Assembly (NCBI GenBank): GCA_029747585.1
Contig: JAPEVF010001099.1
Coordinates: 1 to 13,913 of the forward strand
Direction: 5' to 3'
DNA length: 13,913 bases
Source of the DNA: Pleurotus djamor
Taxonomy: Eukaryota; Basidiomycota; Agaricomycetes; Agaricales; Pleurotaceae
Position 1 is the stretch's first letter, and the number at the start of each line of letters is the position of its first letter. Under the pieces are notes generated by a model. That model made no database searches. It saw only the letters and a program-made list of their open reading frames with translations, and was not told the origin of the DNA. Of the stretch, positions 8,308-13,913 are shown one piece after another. The translations under genes and the position numbers were made by a program.

Positions 8308-10630
8308 ATGTGTGGCATATTTGCAGTACATGGCCTTGAAAAGCCTTCAGCAGACCGGGCTCGCTTCATAGCGATGTCAAAGCGTCTTCGTCATAGAGGC
8401 CCAGATTGGTCGGGTTGCTTCGTTGGCAAGAACTGTACTCTGGTCCATGAACGTCTAGCTATCGTTGGTGTTGGTGAGTAGTATTGTTCACTATCTACTC
8501 TCTTTCGTATCATCGCTCATGAATGGCTATCAGACACCGGTGCTCAGCCCTTGGTTAGCGAAGATGGAAAGACCATCCTCGCCGTCAACGGTGAAATCTA
8601 CAACCACGTTAAGCTTCGTGCTTCTCTTGGACCTGGTTACAAGTTCAAGACTCACTCAGATTGCGAGGTTATCATCCCTCTCGTGAGTGACATCCATCCC
8701 AGACACAAATCCCGATGCAATCGCCCTAACCAAGAATTCAGTACAAGAAATATGATAAGGAACTCTGTAACCTCCTCGATGGCATGTTCTCCTTCGTCTT
8801 GCTCGACGAGTCCGTGTCACCGCCAAGAATCATTGCGGCACGCGACCCCATTGGCATCACTACCCTCTATCAAGGATGGAGCTCGAAGCGACCTGGAGCT
8901 ACCTACTTTGCTTCAGAGCTGAAAGCCCTTGTCGATGAATGCGACAAGATCATCTCTTTCCCTCCAGGCCACGTCTATGATAGCCAAGACAACACCACGG
9001 TTCGGTATTTCAGTCCGACGTGGTGGAACGGTGATGCCGAAGTAGACCCGACTATACCCACCAAACCCGTTGATTACAAGGAATTACGTGAAAGCCTCGA
9101 AGCCGCAGTGAGAAAGAGGTTAATGTCTGAAGTACCCTATGGTGTTCTTCTCAGTGGCGGATTGGACAGCAGTCTGATCGCGGCTATCGCTTCACGAGAG
9201 ACGGAGAAAGTGGCGCAGGCACAATATGAAGCGCGTAAACGCAGACTGCAGGAATCTCGCAGCGGTCCCCCTACTCCCCCTGAACCGAACCTTGTCACCG
9301 AGGAAGCTACCCTAGCTTCTTGGCCGCAGTTGCATTCATTTTCGATTGGCCTCGAGAATTCACCCGATCTTTTAGCTGCACGCAAGGTCGCCCACTATCT
9401 CGGCACTGTGCACCATGAGTACGTATTCACTGTTCAAGAAGGGTTGGACGCTATCCCCGATGTGATTTACCACCTCGAAACTTATGACGTAACGACGGTC
9501 CGTGCAAGTACACCCATGTACCTGCTGAGCAGGAAAATAAAGGCTATGGGTGTGAAGATGGTACTCAGTGGCGAAGGCAGTGACGAAATCCTGGGAGGCA
9601 CGTTTGCTTTAGCCTCCTTCAACGGCTTCGCATTAATCCCTCATTCTCATCTTCTAGGCTATCTGTATTTCCATGCTGCTCCCGATAGCAAGTCATTCCA
9701 TGAGGAGTGCGTACGACGTGTCAAGAACCTCCATACCGCCGACTGCCTCCGTGCTAACAAGTGAATACCCTCACCATTCTCACACGGAGATTAACTCACT
9801 ATGAGACTCACAGGTCTACAATGGCATGGGGACTTGAAGCTAGGGTCCCATTCCTTGACAAGGCCTTCTTGGAGGTTGCAATGAATGTAGATCCCGCCCA
9901 GAAGATGTTCTCGAAAGGAGCCGACCAAGAATTTGACGAAGACGGCTGCCCACGCATGGAGAAGGTATGAATCAAGTCGCTCAATCTCCTGTTCATACAC
10001 TAAATTCGACCCTTAGTATATCCTGCGGAAAGCTTTTGATTGCTCACCAGGCGGAAAGGTACAGTCCCCAATACTGCGCATACCAAGTGGTAAACGTAAC
10101 TTGCTGATTCCGTGCTAGCCTTACCTTCCCCGATCTATTCTGTGGCGACAGAAGGAGCAATTCTCTGACGGTGTGGGATATTCCTGGATAGACGGGTGAG
10201 CATTTCTCTACATGCTATCCAATGATCAGACGTGTGATAAGCATGTCTTTAGGATGAAAGACTATGCCGCATCGGTCGTGTCTGATGAAGCTCTGGCCGG
10301 GGCGAGTCAACGCTGGCCCGATGGGACTCCTGAAACCAAGGAAGCGTATTATCTGCGTGAGGTCTTCGATAGTAAGCCCCCATCACTCCATATCGTCCTC
10401 TACTCACCCGCGGTTCAGACTTATTCCCACTCAAAGCAGCCGCAGAAACTGCAGTTCGGTGCGCCTCATGTCTACTTACGTCCATGCCTACCCTCTCCTA
10501 ACCACCTTCCCCCTTACCCAACAGCTGGATCCCCCGTGGCGACTGGGGTTGTGCGGCCGATCCCAGTGGCCGAAGCGTCAAGATCCACAACTCCGCATAC
10601 GAAATCGTTGATTCAGAATCCACAACCTAA
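8308..10630 (+). CDS. ASN1: Asparagine synthetase (glutamine-hydrolysing)
   Basis: Model: join(8308..8473, 8534..8682, 8742..9597, 9658..9760, 9814..9964, 10017..10058, 10119..10195, 10253..10371, 10419..10458, 10525..10630), 602 aa, nine introns. It makes asparagine from aspartate, ATP and glutamine in the cytosol. The start MCGIF exposes the Cys2 nucleophile of the class II glutaminase domain after Met removal; [23 protein letters not shown] and SDCEV line that active site. The synthetase domain carries the PP-loop SGGLDSS (243-249), SGEGSDE (381-387) and [21 protein letters not shown] charged, Pro-rich segment at about 262-300 lies between the PP-loop and HSFSIGL. With about 30 residues more than the yeast enzyme (572 aa), the protein appears full length. 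Eight introns are GT-AG; intron 3 (9598-9657) appears to be GC-AG. It shares a promoter region with the divergent syntaxin gene, where GATA and Gcn4-like sites suggest nitrogen and amino-acid control. Confidence 0.95.
9598..9657 (+). other. Probable GC-AG intron (asparagine synthetase intron 3)
   Basis: The 60-nt segment starts GCACGT and ends TTCTAG, with CATTAAT as a possible branch site. Removing it joins [10 protein letters not shown] directly to YLYFH, the expected family sequence. No GT donor nearby gives this junction in frame. The segment is a multiple of three and stop-free, so retention would insert 20 residues beside the ATP-binding site. Confidence 0.8.
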
Positions 10631-10929
10631 CAAATCATGGGAGTTACACTGGAATTCTAACTACTAGATGAATGATAGTAAATAGCTGGAATTTAAGAGG
10701 AGGGGGCCTAATCCTAATTAGTAGAGGTGAATTGAATGAGTGTTTGGATCTCTCGAGTTACCTGGAGGTATGAGGGTATAAATAATGGGAGGGAGTGTCA
10801 AGGTATGGTGCTGGGTGAAAGAGAAAAGAGCACATAACAGAGCAGCTAGGTAAAGCACAAATATAAGAAGAAAAAAGAAAATCATGCATGAATAGAGGCA
10901 GGGGAGAAGATACCCCTAGAGTAGAAGCT

Positions 10930-10953
10930 ATTACGGGTAACCGAACCTGTAAT
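10930..10953 (+). terminator. Stem-loop overlapping an AATAAA hexamer
   Basis: ATTACGGGT and ACCTGTAAT form a nine-pair stem around a six-base loop when read as plus-strand RNA, counting one G-U pair. The 3' arm overlaps AATAAA at 10951-10956. It is 300 bp after the asparagine synthetase stop, so it may lie in or beyond that 3' UTR. A role in 3'-end formation is a guess; a stem this short can arise by chance. Confidence 0.25.
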
Positions 10954-11003
10954 AAATCGTGGAAGAGGGCATAGCAACACGATCAACTAGCGAGCGAAAC
11001 AAG

Positions 11004-11026
11004 TGTATGCGTGTGTGTGAGTGTGA
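11004..11026 (+). repeat. Imperfect GT-rich tract
   Basis: A short interrupted GT repeat (GTGTATGCGTGTGTGTGAGT and following bases), next to a GA-rich tract. It is a low-complexity sequence in the convergent gap, with no function assigned. Confidence 0.6.
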
Positions 11027-11083
11027 GGATGGGAGAGAGGGATGGAGGGAGAGTGTCTGAGGGGTCTGACGAGTTCTAGGACT

Positions 11084-13913
11084 TTAGATACGATTAAGAC
11101 CATCATTAGCAATCATCTGGCGATATAGGCCTACCCCAGAATCCTCCGAAGGAGCAGGCGATGCAATCGGTTTGTTCACCACAGCCAACTTTGGCGTCGA
11201 GCTTGTCTGCGATGTATTCCTCGTTCGTTTCGGTACCGGCGTCGTCAATGCCGAGCGTGTACTAGCATCCCACGCAGGTCGTGTAACAGTCGCCTTCGCG
11301 TAATTGATATTATCATCCGCTACGGCTCGTCTCGTCGTCGATGTTGGTGTGGCACCAGCCCGACGACTCGCCGCGCGCACAGTGGGAGACGTATCGGAAA
11401 CCAACCGTGTACCGAACTTCGCGTTGGCGGAGGATTCTCGTCCGTATGAAGGTGAATTGGATGCTCCACGTCGACCGGCGTGGACGGGGTGTCGAGGTTT
11501 GATGACGGGTTTCTGGACAGTCACTCGGTCGGCGCCCCAATACGAAAAGCTCATCTTGCTCTTCTTATCAGAATCGTCCGAATCACCACCTTCATCTTCG
11601 TTGTCATCTGGGAGCGGGACTATACGAGGTTGATGGTGGTGGGTCTGACTACGCGTTCGGACCACGCTAAAGAGCTGGTCAAGATACATCCCAATGAGGA
11701 GAAAGTATGGCCAACTTACTCTTCCATAGAAACAACGCCTTCGCGGACGCCATCTCCAATTGTCCATGTTTCAATCTAAAAACAAGCAAGGCGTTATTGC
11801 GATATTCACTCAGGAAGACCAGCGACGACAAACCTTCAAGAACTTGTAGAGATTCCTCGGCTTCAACTGGGAATGCCTCCTGGAGGCAGTCCCATATTTG
11901 CCCTTGCTCCCCTGAAGCTCTGGCATTGACGTCGTCCTTGAACTTGATCCCGACACAAGGGGCAACGACGTCGTCCCCGTCCTCTGACACTGCAACACCA
12001 CATCGTTAAAAACCACCAACCACAAATCCTTCTTCCCCCCAACCCCATTCGTATTGCTCGACAACACATCACTCAGCCGCTTGAACGACGATTTCCCTCT
12101 CACCCCCTTCGCTGCACTCACAGGTGGAGGTGACGACGGCTTGCCACTACCACCACCAAGTGAGGTTTGAGCAGTCTGCGGGAAACACGGTCGTTCCTCA
12201 ACGAGCACCCTCGAAGGTTTTGGCATTGCAAGTTGCTTCACTTTCTCCAGCCCCTCAATCCTCGCAAACACGTCTCTCGTCTTATCCCTCTCTTCCTTCT
12301 GTATCTTCTCATCCTCAATACTCCTCACGATCGACTCTACCTCCGCCACCATCTGCAACGTGCTTTCATATTCATACGTGCTCGGATCCGTGTGATACAG
12401 CAAGTTTTGGAAGAGTAATGGGTATTTGAGCAGCCGTTGGAAGGGTTTCGAGAGGGTTATGGCGAGGCCGGTTTCGCCCTTGTCCGCGGCAGATTCTTCG
12501 AGTTTCTGGAGGAATTTGCAGACGCGTTGCCACTCGTCTGCATCTTGCTTTTTGGGCTTTTTTGCAGAGACGTTTGAGAGGGCACTGTCCACTTGATCGA
12601 GGGCGCGTTCGAGGTGAAGGACATATTGGCCATAGCCACCAAATATATCCGACTGAGAAATGTTAGTAATGTAGTGAGAAGGGGGAGGGGGCGACTGACA
12701 TTCGCGACAAATACATCTGCAAGTGACCGCACAAGTGGGAACTGATCATCGTACCTCTTCTTCAAAGCCTCGGACAAGCGCTTGTGCCCTTCCAAAACAC
12801 CATTATCGATCACTTCCAAGCACACACGCAGATCCTCCGGTAACTGATGCGGTGCAATGGAACCCCCAAACACATCTTCCACCGACTGCTGATTCCTTTT
12901 AAACTTCTTCAGCATACCTGGCTTCTGGCCGCTTGTCGTACTCGGTTTCGAGGACTGTCCCTGGCTATGATTCCTCTCTCGTTCTCGTTCCACATTCGTC
13001 GACTGTCGTCCGAGAGATTGCGTTGAAGCGTTCGGGTTGATGCGTGCAGGTGGGGGTAGAGAGTGATGAGAGCGTGAAGGAAAGGGTAGTGTCCCACCTG
13101 CCTTCTTGGTGGCTGTTGCTCGATATGGCGATCGAGGGTGGTAAGGTTTACCTACACGGTCATCTCCCTCGGCTTCCTCGTCCGTATCCATGGACTCGTC
13201 GTCAATGTTCGGTGTGTCCTTGTTCCGTATCGAAGGGGTGGGACCTGGTGTAGGTGTGGGAGACATGAATCGTGCGGCGATGGGAGGGAGGTTGTCGGAC
13301 GAATCGAGGGGAGATTCTGAGCGGTAGTAATCGTAATCGAGATTGGGTGTTGAGGCGGACAAGGGAGTGGTGGCTGTTGTTGAGAATGGATGGAGGAGGG
13401 GATCGATGAATGTCTCCTTCATTTTTATGAGTTCCTGGACGTATCTACGAGTTGAATTAGCGTGGTTGAACACAGTATGGATGCGTTGCGCACCTTTCTT
13501 CACTTGAAATAATCTCGAACAGAACCTCCTGCCGTGTACGCTCCCTCGAACCCAAGTTCGATACCAGGTCGTCCTCAATCACTTCACTCCAAGATGTGGC
13601 TGCTAGGATACGACTCCCACTGGTCTGGGACATTTGCGAGTACGGCGTCCCCGAACGCAGAGACTGCATGGAGAGACCGTCTTGGGGGTTCTTGGAGGGA
13701 ATGGGAGATGTCGCGCGTGTTGAAGTTGCTTTTACGACGGTGACACTTGTGGCATTCGAAGATACGTCCGTCTTGGATGAAGAAGGGCCGGATGTGGAAG
13801 TCGAGCCTCGAGGCTCCTTGCCATGCATTGCCTGGAAACGCGTCACAGTGGTTTTGAGCGGGGAGACGGGCGGCTGTGTGGCTGGCGGGGTGTCGGGCAG
13901 CGAGCGATCAAAG
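11084..13913 (-). CDS. Rho guanine-nucleotide exchange factor (DH-PH domains), N-terminus beyond the window
   Basis: Model: complement(join(11084..11666, 11720..11775, 11834..12652, 12700..13444, 13494..>13913)), at least 873 aa, introns 53, 58, 47 and 49 nt. Dbl-type exchange factors load GTP onto Rho/Cdc42 GTPases at the cell cortex. The DH domain starts at RQEVLFEIISSEERYVQELI, is interrupted by about 175 Ser/Pro-rich residues, and resumes at HQLPEDLRVCLEVIDNGVLE. It continues through VRSLADVFVANSDIFGGYGQ to the conserved LSKPFQRLLKYPLLFQNLL block. A PH-like domain follows: KDLWLVVFNDVVLQCQR and NLYKFLKIETWTIGDG are PH strands, separated by a Ser-rich loop. After a further acidic loop (PDDNEDEGGDSDDSD), FSYWGADRV may be the last PH helix. 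The last 150 residues are low-complexity, rich in Ser, Thr and Arg. The N-terminal part in the window is also Ser/Thr-rich and lacks a start codon. It converges on asparagine synthetase. Family assignment is firm; the specific GTPase is not known. Confidence 0.87.

Larger units (their letters stand above)
10631..11083. other. 453-bp gene-free gap between convergent genes
   Basis: No convincing gene is seen. The gap holds the 3' ends of asparagine synthetase (plus) and the RhoGEF gene (minus). Visible structure: a purine-rich plus strand throughout, a GT-rich tract at 11004-11026, a GGGA/GA-rich tract at 11027-11055, and a small stem-loop at 10930-10953 overlapping an AATAAA hexamer (10951-10956). 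The GT tract would be CA-rich in the RhoGEF 3' UTR if transcribed that far. Confidence 0.7.

Noticed and set aside
11667..11767. Upstream part of the open frame at the RhoGEF C-terminus, read as the start of a separate small gene
   Set aside because: Exon phases and PH-strand sequence (KIETWTIGDGVREGVVSMEE) connect it to the upstream RhoGEF exons; the extra upstream codons are intron and out-of-frame exon.
1..13913. Mobile elements, CRISPR arrays, tRNA or rRNA genes, or a defence-like cassette
   Set aside because: No terminal repeats, transposase or reverse-transcriptase motifs, regularly spaced repeats or tRNA-like folds were seen; almost all of the window is explained by conserved fungal genes.

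Overview
The window is a compact, intron-rich fungal nuclear locus, most likely from a basidiomycete (probably Agaricomycetes). I infer this from many short GT-AG introns (47 to 66 nt; 34 modelled here), small intergenic gaps, CT-rich leaders and the protein families present. Gene models were built by hand, by joining open frames at splice sites that restore conserved family sequence; no alignment or transcript data were available.

Layout, left to right. (1) 1-204, plus strand: the 3' end of a membrane protein, tentatively phosphatidylserine synthase. (2) 386-1705, plus: NSE1, the RING subunit of the Smc5/6 complex, five exons. (3) 1769-5279, minus: a large (about 1073 aa) AAA ATPase with a likely mitochondrial presequence, convergent with NSE1 and only 63 bp from it. 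(4) 5437-6446, minus: phosphatidylinositol synthase PIS1, five exons, with one ambiguous base that breaks its frame. (5) 6725-8053, minus: a plasma-membrane type syntaxin (Sso1-like Qa-SNARE), nine exons. (6) 8054-8307: a divergent promoter with a dense cluster of bZIP, GATA and E-box sites. (7) 8308-10630, plus: glutamine-hydrolysing asparagine synthetase, ten exons, one intron apparently of the rare GC-AG class. (8) 10631-11083: a convergent gene-free gap. (9) 11084-13913, minus: a DH-PH RhoGEF whose 5' end lies outside the window.

The genes are conserved eukaryotic housekeeping functions: phospholipid synthesis, exocytosis, Rho signalling, genome stability, amino-acid synthesis and a mitochondrial or organellar AAA protein. 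Three of them (PIS1, the syntaxin, the RhoGEF) belong broadly to membrane and polarity biology, but I see no evidence of co-regulation beyond adjacency. I found no mobile element, CRISPR array, tRNA, rRNA or defence-like cassette.

The best leads are a probable degenerate second AAA module in the N-terminal half of the AAA protein, a dense SQ cluster in the NSE1 tail, the GC-AG intron in asparagine synthetase, the nitrogen/amino-acid control-like promoter cluster, and a long low-complexity insert inside the RhoGEF catalytic domain.
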